From an uncultured Prevotellaceae bacterium (GTDB lineage Bacteria; Bacteroidota; Bacteroidia; Bacteroidales; Bacteroidaceae): 64,000 nt of DNA. The stretch spans positions 1 through 64,000 of the forward strand of contig CAMWQU010000009.1 in assembly GCA_947176535.1 (NCBI GenBank), given 5' to 3'. Shown here in pieces: positions 1 through 9,864 of the stretch. The notes beneath the pieces were generated by a model that saw only the letters and a program-made list of their open reading frames with translations, was not told where the DNA came from and searched no databases. A program made the translations under genes and the position numbers. Numbering within the stretch: the stretch's first letter is position 1; each line of letters starts with the position of its first letter.

Positions 1-568
1 CGGCAGCGTCGCCCATAAGTCCCAACATATCAATGACCTGCCGGCAATCCGTCAGTCCGTATTTCGCTTTCACCTCTTTGGGGCCGAGCACTTCGGCCTC
101 TTTGGCCCCCACACCGGGACGGTACATGCGCACGTGGTCGGTCACCAACTGTGCGTAGTCCTTGTCCGGAGTCAGCATATAGGTCTCAATTCCCAGTCTG
201 TCAGCCTGTACGGAGAGGGTTCCGATAACGTCGTCGGCCTCAAAACCGGACACTTCCAATATGGGAATCCGGTAGGCCGTCAGTATCTGCTTGATATAGG
301 GAACGGCCACGCGGATGGCCTCCGGTGTCTCTTCGCGTTGCGCTTTGTACGGAGGATATGCCTCGTGGCGGAAAGTGGGCCCCGAGGGGTCGAAGGCCAC
401 ACCGATGTGCGTGGGCTGTTCCTTGCCGAGCACCTCCTCCAGCGTATTTACGAAGCCCATGACGGCCGATGTATTCACGCCTTTGGAATTGATTCTCGGA
501 TTCTTGATGAACGCATAATAGGCCCGGTAAATCAGGGCGTATGCGTCAAGCAGGAACAGTTTCTCCAT
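1..568 (-). CDS. polA: DNA polymerase I, N-terminal 5'-3' exonuclease domain (partial, runs off window start)
   Basis: Reverse strand from 568 translates as MEKLFLLDAYALIYRAYYAFIKNPRINSKGVNTSAVMGFVNTLEEVLGKEQPTHIGVAFD..., characteristic of PolA; open at the window edge so absent from the ORF track. Confidence 0.93.
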   Translation of the reverse strand, partial: MEKLFLLDAYALIYRAYYAFIKNPRINSKGVNTSAVMGFVNTLEEVLGKEQPTHIGVAFDPSGPTFRHEAYPPYKAQREETPEAIRVAVPYIKQILTAYRIPILEVSGFEADDVIGTLSVQADRLGIETYMLTPDKDYAQLVTDHVRMYRPGVGAKEAEVLGPKEVKAKYGLTDCRQVIDMLGLMGDAA

Positions 569-668
569 GTTGTTTCGGGTTTAATACGTCAAATTTAGGT
601 AAAATAAATGAAAGGAGGGTCACGTTTTGTGTTTTATTTTGTAATTTTGTCATGGAATTAGGGAGTTT

Positions 669-1649
669 ATGGATAAACTGACGGAAATACGACAGCCGAT
701 AGAGGTTGAGCTGAAAGCATACAGAACGTTGTTTGAGGAGACCCTGCAGACGGACAATCCGCTGTTGCGCCTCGCGTTGCAGCATTTGCTGCAGCGACCC
801 GGGAAGATGATGCGCCCCATCCTGGTGCTACTGGCCGCACGGATGGCGGGAGAGGTGAACGAACGCGTGCTGCATGCTGCCGTTTCGCTGGAACTGCTGC
901 ATACGGCCTCGTTGGTACACGATGACGTGGTGGACGAGAGCGACCGGCGGAGAGGGCAGAAGTCGGTGAACGTTTTGCTCAACAACAAGGCGGCGGTTCT
1001 GGTAGGCGATTTCCTACTTTCCAAAGCCTTGTACCATGCTGCGGCCACGGGTTCGCAGAGGGTGGTCACGTGGGTGGCGGAACTGGGACAGACGCTGTCG
1101 GACGGTGAACTTCTTCAACTCGCAAATCTTGACAAAAAGGAAATATCGGAGGAGAATTACTACGACGTGATTCGCAAGAAGACGGCTTCGCTCTTCGCCA
1201 CCTGTGCCAAAACGGGTATGCTGTTGGCCGGAGGCAGCGAGGAGGATACGGAATGTCTGGACAAGTTCGGCGAATACGTGGGTATCTGCTTCCAGTTGCG
1301 TGATGATATTTTCGACTATGATGCGACCCGGGATGTCGGGAAACCCAGTGGAAATGACATGAGGGAAGGGAAACTGACTCTCCCCGTCATTCACGCCCTG
1401 ACGGCTGAGGAGGATGGAGAAATGTTTACATTGGCCCTGGATGTCCGGCAGGGTGAGGCAGACGATGAGGGGATTGCCCGATTGGTGGATTTTGCTATCC
1501 GGCAGGGTGGCATACGGTATGCAGAGGAGGCGATGGATAGGTATTCCCGTATGGCCGTGGATGTTCTCCCGACAGACGAAAACAGAGACCCGGCCGTTGT
1601 CGAATCTTTGTCAAAGTACGTGAATTTTGTTGTCGGACGAGACTTGTGA
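669..1649 (+). CDS. ispB: Polyprenyl synthetase family protein (trans-prenyltransferase)
   Basis: ORF with LVHDDVVDESDRRRG (first Asp-rich motif) and FQLRDDIFDYD (second Asp-rich motif). Confidence 0.88.
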   Translation: MDKLTEIRQPIEVELKAYRTLFEETLQTDNPLLRLALQHLLQRPGKMMRPILVLLAARMAGEVNERVLHAAVSLELLHTASLVHDDVVDESDRRRGQKSVNVLLNNKAAVLVGDFLLSKALYHAAATGSQRVVTWVAELGQTLSDGELLQLANLDKKEISEENYYDVIRKKTASLFATCAKTGMLLAGGSEEDTECLDKFGEYVGICFQLRDDIFDYDATRDVGKPSGNDMREGKLTLPVIHALTAEEDGEMFTLALDVRQGEADDEGIARLVDFAIRQGGIRYAEEAMDRYSRMAVDVLPTDENRDPAVVESLSKYVNFVVGRDL

Positions 1650-1676
1650 ATGCTTTCCGGAGGCCTCCCAGATGCA

Positions 1677-1764
1677 AGGGGGAGGACGACCAAGCTCCGT
1701 CCATAGCAGGACAGAGGCTTGTCCATAGCGGGACGGAGCCTCGACAATAGGAGGATTAAGGCCC
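1677..1764. repeat. 22-nt-lattice dyad array 1
   Basis: GTCCATAGCAGGAC 1699, GTCCATAGCGGGAC 1721, GACAATAGGAGGAT 1743: 14-nt dyads spaced exactly 22 nt; degenerate units at 1677 and 1765. Confidence 0.8.
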
Positions 1765-1808
1765 GACCTTATAGGCGATGAATTTGGATGCCTATAGGGT
1801 CGGGCCTT
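1758..1808. terminator. Long hairpin between convergent genes, probable bidirectional terminator
   Basis: AAGGCCCGACCTTATAGGC / GCCTATAGGGTCGGGCCTT inverted repeat followed by a T-rich stretch. Confidence 0.8.
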
Positions 1809-1832
1809 GATTTTTGTGTACAGAGTGCTCCG

Positions 1833-2717
1833 TTAAAGGGCAATCAGCTCATACAACTTGTCGAGTCGGGGAGCGATGATGATTTCCGTGCGGCGGTTCC
1901 GCGCACGACCTTCCGCAGCCTTGTTGGAATCCACGGGCTTGAACTCGCCGCGTCCGCAGGGCAGTATCTGTAACGGATTAACAGTGTAAACCTCTGTAAG
2001 AATGCGGACTACACTGGTTGCACGGATGACACTGAGGTCCCAGTTGTCCTGGAATACAGCCGTCTTAATGGGTATGCTGTCCGTATGTCCTTCGATGAAG
2101 ACGTCAATGTCGGTCTGCCGGTTCAGCACCTCGGCCAGTTTGCCTAAGGCCTGCTTGCCTTGTGCATTCACGACGGCCTTGCCGGACTCGAAGAGTAACT
2201 TGTCGCTCATGGCCACATACACCTTGCCGCCTTCCTCGCGCACGGTCAGTTCGTCGCTACTGAATCCGTTGAGGGCCTGCTTCAGGTTGTCGAGCAGCGA
2301 TCTCACGCGTTGGTTCTGCTCATTGACAATTCCCTGCAACTGCTGGATGGTGTGCTGGCGCTCGTCCAATTCCTGCATCCGTTGGTTGAGCTGATTCATC
2401 AGGTCTTCCTTCTCGCTCTTATTCGCACTGAGCATTGTTTGGTAGTTCCGGATGCCCTTGCGCAGTTGGGTAGTGTCTTCCATGAGATTGTTGTGGTCGC
2501 GGGTCAAGGCATTGAACTTTTCCGTCAGGGCACCGAAGTCTTTGTTCAGTGCGGCAAAGTCGGTGCGTGAGGTGGCGAGCAATCCTTCCAGACTGTCGCG
2601 ACTGTAGATGGCAGCCAGTCGGCCGTTCTCTGCAATGTCATATTTTTTCTGACTGACCAGACAAGAGGTCATCAGTAGGGGGAAAAATGCCCCAAATAAC
2701 CATTTCATGCTTTTCAT
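1833..2717 (-). CDS. OmpA family lipoprotein with coiled coil
   Basis: Signal/lipobox LLMTSC; C-terminal OmpA motif IDVFIEGHTDSIPI...NWDLSVIRATSVVRIL. Confidence 0.85.
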   Translation of the reverse strand: MKSMKWLFGAFFPLLMTSCLVSQKKYDIAENGRLAAIYSRDSLEGLLATSRTDFAALNKDFGALTEKFNALTRDHNNLMEDTTQLRKGIRNYQTMLSANKSEKEDLMNQLNQRMQELDERQHTIQQLQGIVNEQNQRVRSLLDNLKQALNGFSSDELTVREEGGKVYVAMSDKLLFESGKAVVNAQGKQALGKLAEVLNRQTDIDVFIEGHTDSIPIKTAVFQDNWDLSVIRATSVVRILTEVYTVNPLQILPCGRGEFKPVDSNKAAEGRARNRRTEIIIAPRLDKLYELIAL

Positions 2718-2865
2718 TCTCTATTTCATTTAAAATCGTTTTACATTTGAATGCCTCTTATTTTCCGAGAATCAATAATTTACGTCTATTTTGACGCTCT
2801 GAGAATCGCGCAGAATAATTTTCGCGGGCAAATGGCCGTAAATTTTGAACTCTCAGAGGGGAAAA

Positions 2866-3804
2866 TCAGAAGAATTTTATCTCCTGACCTTCGACTTCGC
2901 TCAGAAGCAGATTGGCCAGTCTGCTCGTGCCGAGGCGGAGGTACTGGTTCGTCAGCCAACGCTCGCCGAGGATTTCTTTCACGATGGTGTAGTAGACCAG
3001 TGCGTCGTGGACGGTGTTGAGTCCGCCCGCTGGCTTGAAGCCAATTTGGATTCCGGTCTTGTCGTAATACTCCTTAATGGCCCGGCACATGACGTAGGCT
3101 GCCTCGGGAGTGGCGGCGGGCTTCTCCTTGCCCGTGCTCGTCTTGATGTAGTCGGCACCGGCGTACATGGCGAGGATGCTGGCTTTCTTGATGTTCTCGG
3201 CAGAGCCTAACAGACCCGTCTCAAGAATGACTTTCAGCTTTCGTTCGCCGCACAGGTTCTTGAGTTCGGCAATCTCGTCACACACGGTTTCGTAGTCGCC
3301 GGAAAGGAATTTTCCCACGCTCATAACCATGTCGATTTCCGTAGCTCCGTCTTTCAGGGCCAAAGCCGTCTCGGCGATTTTCACCTCCATGAGAGCTTGG
3401 CTCGACGGGAAACTGCCGCTGACGCAGGCTACCTCCACGCCTTCTATCTCCAGACTGCGGCTGACGATGCTTGCAAAACAGGGGTAGACACAGATGGTGG
3501 CGACGTGGGGTAGGGCAGGGTAGGCCTCCTCGAACTGATTGACGCGCTCTGTAAAGGCCAGCACGCTTTCGTCCGAATCGGTGGTCTTCAGCGTAGTGAG
3601 TTCCACGCTGCCCATCAGGAATTTCTTCACCTCCGGAGTGTCGTTTTCGGGCACTTTTTCCTCGATGAGGCGGGCCACTTCCCGGGCTACCTGTTCGTCG
3701 CTCAGGTGAGTTTCATACAGGGCCAGTGCCTGTTCATACTTGTTCGGTTCTTCCACGTGATAGTGGTCGTGGTGCTCATGACCGCAATTACAATGTTCGC
3801 TCAT
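2866..3804 (-). CDS. deoC: Deoxyribose-phosphate aldolase
   Basis: VKVILETGLL-type, GADYIKTSTGK and GFKPAGGL motifs of DeoC. Confidence 0.92.
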   Translation of the reverse strand: MSEHCNCGHEHHDHYHVEEPNKYEQALALYETHLSDEQVAREVARLIEEKVPENDTPEVKKFLMGSVELTTLKTTDSDESVLAFTERVNQFEEAYPALPHVATICVYPCFASIVSRSLEIEGVEVACVSGSFPSSQALMEVKIAETALALKDGATEIDMVMSVGKFLSGDYETVCDEIAELKNLCGERKLKVILETGLLGSAENIKKASILAMYAGADYIKTSTGKEKPAATPEAAYVMCRAIKEYYDKTGIQIGFKPAGGLNTVHDALVYYTIVKEILGERWLTNQYLRLGTSRLANLLLSEVEGQEIKFF

Positions 3805-3806
3805 AA

Positions 3807-4151
3807 TTATTGTAGTTTAAGATTATTCTTGTGTCTGTCTTTGTCTCGTAAAGTCTTTTTTCGGAAACTCTCCTCCAGTGCCTCGGTAAGGTCTACGCCC
3901 GTCTGGTTGGCTAAGCAAAGAAGCACCCAAAGCACGTCGGCCATCTCTTCCCGGAGGGCTTTTTCTCCGTTGTCGGAGGCGCGAGGGTCGGTCGGTTTCC
4001 ACGACTGTTCGCCGTATTTCCGGGCCATTATGCGAGCCAATTCGCCCACTTCTTCGGTCAGTACCGTCATATTGGTGAGTTCCGAGAAGTAACGTACTCC
4101 GTATGCTTTAATCCATTTGTCCACATGCTCTTGGGCCTCTTTTATTGTCAT
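3807..4151 (-). CDS. MazG-like nucleotide pyrophosphohydrolase
   Basis: EEVGELARIMARKYG ... EEMADVLWVLLCLANQTGVDL: MazG EExxE/D signature. Confidence 0.85.
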   Translation of the reverse strand: MTIKEAQEHVDKWIKAYGVRYFSELTNMTVLTEEVGELARIMARKYGEQSWKPTDPRASDNGEKALREEMADVLWVLLCLANQTGVDLTEALEESFRKKTLRDKDRHKNNLKLQ

Positions 4152-4169
4152 TTTGCTTTATCTTAGCGG

Positions 4170-4622
4170 TTATTCCTTGTTTTTCGTGTCCATGCAGATG
4201 GTGACCGGCCCGTCGTTCAGTAATGAAACCTGCATATCAGCCCCGAATTCTCCCGTTCCGATGGGTTTGCCGAGACGGGCGGAGATATGCCGGCAGAATG
4301 CCTCGTAGAGGGGTATGGAGATGTCCGGGCGTGCTGCACGGATGTAGCTGGGGCGGTTGCCTTTCCGGGTGGAGGCCATCAGTGTGAATTGGCTGACGAC
4401 GATGATGTCGCCTCCGGTTTCCAAGATGCTGCGGTTCATTACTCCGTTTTCATCGTTGAAGATGCGCAGATCCGTTATCTTTCGGCACAGCCAGTCGATG
4501 TCTTCCTGACCGTCGGCTTCTTCTATACCCAATAAAACGAGCAGTCCCTCGCCAATGCAACTTTTTACCTGTCCCCGAATGGACACACGGGCTTCTTTTA
4601 CACGCTGGACAACTACTCTCAT
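4170..4622 (-). CDS. dtd: D-aminoacyl-tRNA deacylase
   Basis: MRVVVQRVKEARVSI...; SQFTLMAST and NDGPVTICMDT motifs. Confidence 0.93.
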   Translation of the reverse strand: MRVVVQRVKEARVSIRGQVKSCIGEGLLVLLGIEEADGQEDIDWLCRKITDLRIFNDENGVMNRSILETGGDIIVVSQFTLMASTRKGNRPSYIRAARPDISIPLYEAFCRHISARLGKPIGTGEFGADMQVSLLNDGPVTICMDTKNKE

Positions 4623-4651
4623 GACGTAAAAATTTAATTTACGGTGCTAAA

Positions 4652-6478
4652 TTATCGCTTTTTATCGGCTTGTGCAAGGGCGTCACGGATAATTTTTGCT
4701 TTATTAACGCCTATAACATCTTTTAGTTCTTCCTCGGAGGCTTCGCGGATGCGTTGCACGCTGCGGAAATGTTTGATGAGGAGGTCACGTGTTCGTGGCC
4801 CTATGCCCTTTATTCCGTCTAATTCCGAAGCCACCTGATGCTTGCTGCGCTTCTGCCGGTGGAACGTGATGGCAAAGCGGTGTACCTCGTCCTGAATGCG
4901 TGTGAGCAGGTGGAAGAGGGGAGAGTCTATCTTCATGCCCACGACCTGCGGAGGGAAACCATAAAGCAGTTCGTGGGTGCGGTGGCGGTCGTCCTTAGCC
5001 AGTCCAGCGATGGGGATGTTAAGCCCTAATTCGTCCTCTATGACTTTTCGGATGACCTCCATCTGTCCCCGTCCTCCATCCGCTACAATGAGGTCGGGTA
5101 GGGGAGTGTTCTCCGTCTGCATGCGCGTGTATCGGCGGCGGACAACCTCCTGCATCGAGGCATAATCGTCAGGCCCCGTGACGGTCTTTATGATGTATTT
5201 TCGATAGTCTTTTTTCGACGGGCGGCCCATCTTGAATACCACGCAGGCGGCTACGGCATCGCTGCCTTGTGAGTTGCTGTTGTCGAAACACTCTATCGTC
5301 GCAGGCATCTTTTCCATGCCTAACAGTGTTTGTAGCTCTTTCATTAGACGAACGCCTTTCTGCTCCGGGTTGAGTTTGTCGGACTGATTGAGGCGGTCTT
5401 TTTTGTATTGCAGAACGTTCATTCTCGATAAGTCCAGCAACTTCTTTTTATCGCCCCGCTGCGGTATCGTAAACTCCACTCCTGCGAGCGATAACTCTAC
5501 GGGAAAGGGTATGATGATTTCCTTGCTTCGACTGGGATAACGCTTGCGCATTTCTCCGATGCCGAGGACTAAGAGTTCTTCGGGTGACTCGTCGAGACGC
5601 TTTCCTAATTCAAAGGTGAAAGCCTGCGTAATGCACCCGTTCGTGACGTGCAGATAGTTGATGTAGGCCTCTTTTTCGCCGGCCTCTATGTTGTAAACAT
5701 CCACATTCGTCACCACATTGCTTACCACTTCGCTCTTGCTTCGGTAGTTTTCCAGAAGCAGGTATTTGCGTTTCACCTGTTCGGCCTCCTCAAAACGGAG
5801 TTCTTCCGCCAGTTGCAGCATCTTTTCGCGCAGTGCTTTCTCAATGTCTCGGGTATTGCCTTTCAGTATCTCCTTGGCTTCGTCTATCCACTGCATATAT
5901 TCCTCGTGACTGACTTTGCCGATACAGATTCCTCCGCAATTCCGGATGTGGTAATCGAGGCATTCGCGATACCTATTATGTGCCACGCCCTCGGCGGTTA
6001 TGGGCATCTTGCATCGTCGCAACGGGTATAGGTTGTGGATGAGTTCAAGTAGCATGTGCATTGTCGGAACGTGGCTGTATGGGCCGAAATACGTGCCGTA
6101 GCGTTTATTGATTTTCCGGGTCTGAAAGATGCGTGGAAAATACTCATTTGTGACGATTATCGACGGATATGTTTTGCCGTCTTTCAGCAGAATGTTGTAC
6201 TTGGGATTCCACTGTTTGATGAGGTTGTTCTCCAATAAAAGTGCATCTTCCTCCGTATTGACCACAATATACTTTATGTCACGAATGCTTTCCACCAGAC
6301 GGGCTGTTTTCAGACTCTGGTGTTCTTTTCGGAAATACGACAGAACGCGTCGCCGAAGCCTTTTTGCCTTGCCCACATAGATGATGGTGCCCTTTTCGTC
6401 GAGATACTGATAGCAGCCCGGCGAATCGGGTAGACTGTGTACTATGCCCGACAAGTAGTTTTTTGTTTCTTCGGTCAT
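4652..6478 (-). CDS. uvrC: UvrABC system protein C
   Basis: SLPDSPGCYQYLDEKGTIIYVGKAKRLRRRVLSYF GIY-YIG domain; C-terminal HhH. Confidence 0.96.
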   Translation of the reverse strand: MTEETKNYLSGIVHSLPDSPGCYQYLDEKGTIIYVGKAKRLRRRVLSYFRKEHQSLKTARLVESIRDIKYIVVNTEEDALLLENNLIKQWNPKYNILLKDGKTYPSIIVTNEYFPRIFQTRKINKRYGTYFGPYSHVPTMHMLLELIHNLYPLRRCKMPITAEGVAHNRYRECLDYHIRNCGGICIGKVSHEEYMQWIDEAKEILKGNTRDIEKALREKMLQLAEELRFEEAEQVKRKYLLLENYRSKSEVVSNVVTNVDVYNIEAGEKEAYINYLHVTNGCITQAFTFELGKRLDESPEELLVLGIGEMRKRYPSRSKEIIIPFPVELSLAGVEFTIPQRGDKKKLLDLSRMNVLQYKKDRLNQSDKLNPEQKGVRLMKELQTLLGMEKMPATIECFDNSNSQGSDAVAACVVFKMGRPSKKDYRKYIIKTVTGPDDYASMQEVVRRRYTRMQTENTPLPDLIVADGGRGQMEVIRKVIEDELGLNIPIAGLAKDDRHRTHELLYGFPPQVVGMKIDSPLFHLLTRIQDEVHRFAITFHRQKRSKHQVASELDGIKGIGPRTRDLLIKHFRSVQRIREASEEELKDVIGVNKAKIIRDALAQADKKR

Positions 6479-6508
6479 CGGTCTTTGTTGTTTCCCTATC
6501 TCGCGAAA

Positions 6509-7039
6509 TTAAATCTTTATGAGTGTGGAAATCTCCGTCTCATTGTCGAAAGCGGCGCGTCCGTTCAGTCCCTCAATGGTGAGCTCGATGATGAAATTAA
6601 GGTACACCTTTCGTGGGTTAAACTCTTTAACTAATCCGTAGGCCGCTTTCATGCTGCCGCCGGTTGCCAACAGATCGTCGTGAAGCAATACAACATCGTC
6701 TTCTGAGATGGCGTCGGAATGAATCTCGATAGTGTCCTCTCCGTATTCTTTCATGTAGGTAGCCTTACGCGTATCAGCAGGCAATTTTCTGGGCTTTCGA
6801 CACATCACAAAACCGGCACCGAGACGAAGTGCAAGGGCGGCACCGACCACGAATCCGCGGCTCTCGATACCTACCACTTTTGTAATACCTTTATCCTTGA
6901 ACATCTCGTAAAGCTCTTCTACCATGATACGCAGGCATTCGGGATTCTTGAACAGTGTGCTCACATCCTTGAACTGGATGCCCTTGATGGGAAAGTCGGG
7001 GATATTGCGAAGATTTTGCAATAAGACAGGATTATTCAT
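6509..7039 (-). CDS. apt: Adenine phosphoribosyltransferase
   Basis: RNIPDFPIKGIQFKDVSTL...VGIESRGFVVGAALALRLGAGFV...LLHDDLLATGGSM. Confidence 0.95.
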   Translation of the reverse strand: MNNPVLLQNLRNIPDFPIKGIQFKDVSTLFKNPECLRIMVEELYEMFKDKGITKVVGIESRGFVVGAALALRLGAGFVMCRKPRKLPADTRKATYMKEYGEDTIEIHSDAISEDDVVLLHDDLLATGGSMKAAYGLVKEFNPRKVYLNFIIELTIEGLNGRAAFDNETEISTLIKI

Positions 7040-7091
7040 ATTATTATTTTATGTTTAAGATTGCCGAAAAGGTAAAATGTTTCACGTGAAA

Positions 7092-9011
7092 CTATCGACC
7101 CATTAGCACCATCAGAACGTTAATATCACTGGGGGAAACTCCGGGGATGCGTCCAGCCTGTGCAAGGGTTTCGGGGTCGATGTGCGCCAACTTCTGGCGG
7201 GCCTCCGTGGAGAGACTCTGTATCTCGGCGTAGTTGAAGCGGCCACGGATGTGCAGGCTTTCCAATCGCTGCATCTTTTCCGCCATTTGTCGTTCGCGCT
7301 CGATGTACCCCCGGTACTTGATTTGTATTTCTGCTGCCTCCACGATTTCGCGGGCAAAGGAAACGGCGTCGGCTGACTGACCGCATCGGGCGGATATGTT
7401 GTTTAACGTTTCGGCCAGTCGCGGAAGGGCGGGGAAGAGGTTCTCGAACGAGAGCCCGGGCCGACTAAGTAGGTCGATAAGTTTGCAGCCTTTCGCGAGC
7501 GTCGGAGTGTCAAGGGCGGCCAGTACGGGGTTGATGCGGTCTGCCTTGACAGAAAATTCCCGGCAGAACTGTATCAGTTGTGCCGCTTCGGAATCTTTCT
7601 TTTCCCATCGTTCGTATCGTTCCCGCGTAGCCAATCCCAGTTCGTAGGCACGGGGGGTCAGACGGGCGTCGGCATTGTCCTGACGCAACAGAATGCGAAA
7701 TTCCGCCCGGCTGGTGAACATGCGGTAGGGCTCGTCCACTCCCTTTGTCACCAGATCGTCGATGAGCACGCCGATGTAACTTTCGTCGCGGTGCATCACG
7801 AAACCGTCTTTCCCGCCGCCGCATTTGAGTACCGCATTTATGCCGGCCACCAGACCCTGCCCGGCGGCCTCCTCGTAACCCGTGGTGCCGTTCACCTGCC
7901 CGGCGAGGAAAAGTCCCTCCACACGTTTCGATTCCAGTGTATGGTGGAGCAGGGTAGGGTCGAAGTAGTCATACTCGATGGCATAGCCGGGGCGATATAT
8001 CCGAATGTCACGGAAGGCCGGGATGAGCCGCAGAGCCTCCAGTTGCACGTCGATGGGCAGGGACGAAGAGAAACCGTTAAGGTAGTATTCCTGCGTGTTT
8101 GCACCCTCGGGTTCCAAAAAAAGCTGGTGCTGATCTTTGTCGGCAAAGGTGACGAGTTTCGTCTCAATGCTGGGGCAGTAGCGTGGGCCGATACTTTGTA
8201 TCTGACCGTTGTAGAGCGGCGAATCAGGCAGTCCCTGACGTAGTCGTTCGTGTACGGCAGGATTGGTGAATGTGATGTAGCAGGGCATGAACCGGCACTT
8301 CGCTTCTTCTTCGGGGGATGCCGACGGCATGTACGAGAAACGGTGATAGTCGTTGTCGCCGGGTTGGAGCGTCATGTCCTCGAAGTGTACCGAACGGCCG
8401 TCTATGCGCACGGGAGTTCCCGTTTTCATGCGTCCGACCGTTATGCCGTGCCGGGCAATGCTCTCCGAGAGACGGAGCGAAGGCGGTTCGGCGCAACGTC
8501 CGCCCGGCAGTTGGGTTCTTCCGATGTGCATAAGTCCGTTTAGGAACGTTCCCGCCGTAATGATTACGCAACGCGCCCGGAACGTAACGCCAAGGTAAGT
8601 TTCCACTCCCGTCACCCGTCCGTCCTCCACGAGCAGTTCGCTCACCTGGTCTTGCCAGATGGAGAGATTCTCGCAGTTCTCCACCACGCGGCGCCAGGCC
8701 CAGATGAAACGTTCCCTGTCGCATTGTGCGCGGGGACTCCACATAGCCGGCCCTTTCGAACGGTTGAGCATCCGGAACTGGATGGTCGTCCGGTCCGTCA
8801 CCTCGCCCGTGTGTCCGCCCAGTGCGTCTATCTCGCGGACGATTTGTCCCTTGGCAATGCCGCCTATGGCCGGATTGCACGACATCTGGGCTATCTTGTT
8901 CATGTCCATGGTGATGAGTAGCGTTTTCGCTCCCATGCGGGCAGCCGCACAAGCCGCCTCGCAACCGGCATGTCCGGCACCCACGACAATAACATCATAT
9001 TTTTCCTGCAT
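7092..9011 (-). CDS. mnmG: tRNA uridine-5-carboxymethylaminomethyl modification enzyme MnmG/GidA
   Basis: YDVIVVGAGHAGCEAACAAARMG...MSCNPAIGGIAKGQIVREIDALGG. Confidence 0.97.
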   Translation of the reverse strand: MQEKYDVIVVGAGHAGCEAACAAARMGAKTLLITMDMNKIAQMSCNPAIGGIAKGQIVREIDALGGHTGEVTDRTTIQFRMLNRSKGPAMWSPRAQCDRERFIWAWRRVVENCENLSIWQDQVSELLVEDGRVTGVETYLGVTFRARCVIITAGTFLNGLMHIGRTQLPGGRCAEPPSLRLSESIARHGITVGRMKTGTPVRIDGRSVHFEDMTLQPGDNDYHRFSYMPSASPEEEAKCRFMPCYITFTNPAVHERLRQGLPDSPLYNGQIQSIGPRYCPSIETKLVTFADKDQHQLFLEPEGANTQEYYLNGFSSSLPIDVQLEALRLIPAFRDIRIYRPGYAIEYDYFDPTLLHHTLESKRVEGLFLAGQVNGTTGYEEAAGQGLVAGINAVLKCGGGKDGFVMHRDESYIGVLIDDLVTKGVDEPYRMFTSRAEFRILLRQDNADARLTPRAYELGLATRERYERWEKKDSEAAQLIQFCREFSVKADRINPVLAALDTPTLAKGCKLIDLLSRPGLSFENLFPALPRLAETLNNISARCGQSADAVSFAREIVEAAEIQIKYRGYIERERQMAEKMQRLESLHIRGRFNYAEIQSLSTEARQKLAHIDPETLAQAGRIPGVSPSDINVLMVLMGR

Positions 9012-9128
9012 CGCTTCTTAACTTTTTCGCTGCAAAAATAATGATTTTCCCCGAAATACCACGGCCCGTGGCTTATTTATTTGACGCGGAGACAAATGCT
9101 TTGCCAATGATATGATGTGCGAGAAAAA

Positions 9129-9164
9129 GCAGCGGCAATATCAATATGATGATACTGCCGCTGC
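9129..9164. terminator. Hairpin terminator candidate
   Basis: GCAGCGGCA / TGCCGCTGC with TATCA/TGATA inner extension. Confidence 0.55.
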
Positions 9165-9196
9165 AATCCGGTATAGCGTGAAGTCATTTATGTCTG

Positions 9197-9844
9197 TCAC
9201 TCATCGTCTTCTTTCTGCAACTCCTGTCCGACTCCAATCCCACTGGCTATAAGCGATGACTTTCCGGAAGTGTAGAATCCGCAGAACGGATGGCGCAACT
9301 TAACGTCTGTACGCTCATAAATGTCCATGTTATTAACGTTTACCTGCAATTTGTTACCGACATGGATAAGAGTAACAACTATCGCTACGTTTTTCTTGCT
9401 TTTGAACTTTACGTCACCTTTCTTTTCCGTGTATGTAGCACCATTTTCCCGGCTGATGTAATAGAATTTCTTATCATCAAAAAGCACACCATTATAGTTG
9501 TCTTCGTCCTGGTAGTTGAATATCACCCCGCATAGATGCTTGTTGTCCAGCTTAGGTACTGTCATACCATACATCAAATAAAAGTTGTCTCTTGGGGACA
9601 TGGGCAGTCGGGCTACCGACAGCGCGCTTTCATTTTCCTTACGGCACGTAAGGAGCATGTAGTTACCTTTTATCAGTGCACTCTTGTTTTTCTCTGCATA
9701 TTCGTTCCAGTCCAGCCGACCATCTTCAAATGTGTATGTCGTCTGTGTCCAACCGTTTCCTTCGTTCTCGTTCTGAGCGTATGTCAGGCTGCCGCATACC
9801 AGCATAGCAGCCAATAAGAAACTCCTAATTCTACTCATATTCAT
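9197..9844 (-). CDS. Secreted hypothetical protein
   Basis: Signal peptide MNMSRIRSFLLAAMLVCGSLTYAQN; the annotated ORF start at 9964 is probably too long. Confidence 0.65.
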   Translation of the reverse strand: MNMSRIRSFLLAAMLVCGSLTYAQNENEGNGWTQTTYTFEDGRLDWNEYAEKNKSALIKGNYMLLTCRKENESALSVARLPMSPRDNFYLMYGMTVPKLDNKHLCGVIFNYQDEDNYNGVLFDDKKFYYISRENGATYTEKKGDVKFKSKKNVAIVVTLIHVGNKLQVNVNNMDIYERTDVKLRHPFCGFYTSGKSSLIASGIGVGQELQKEDDE

Positions 9845-9864
9845 ATACTTATAGGTTAAATGCT

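Noticed and set aside
8224-8964. 246-aa minus-strand ORF inside mnmG
   Set aside because: Out-of-frame overlap with a confidently identified gene
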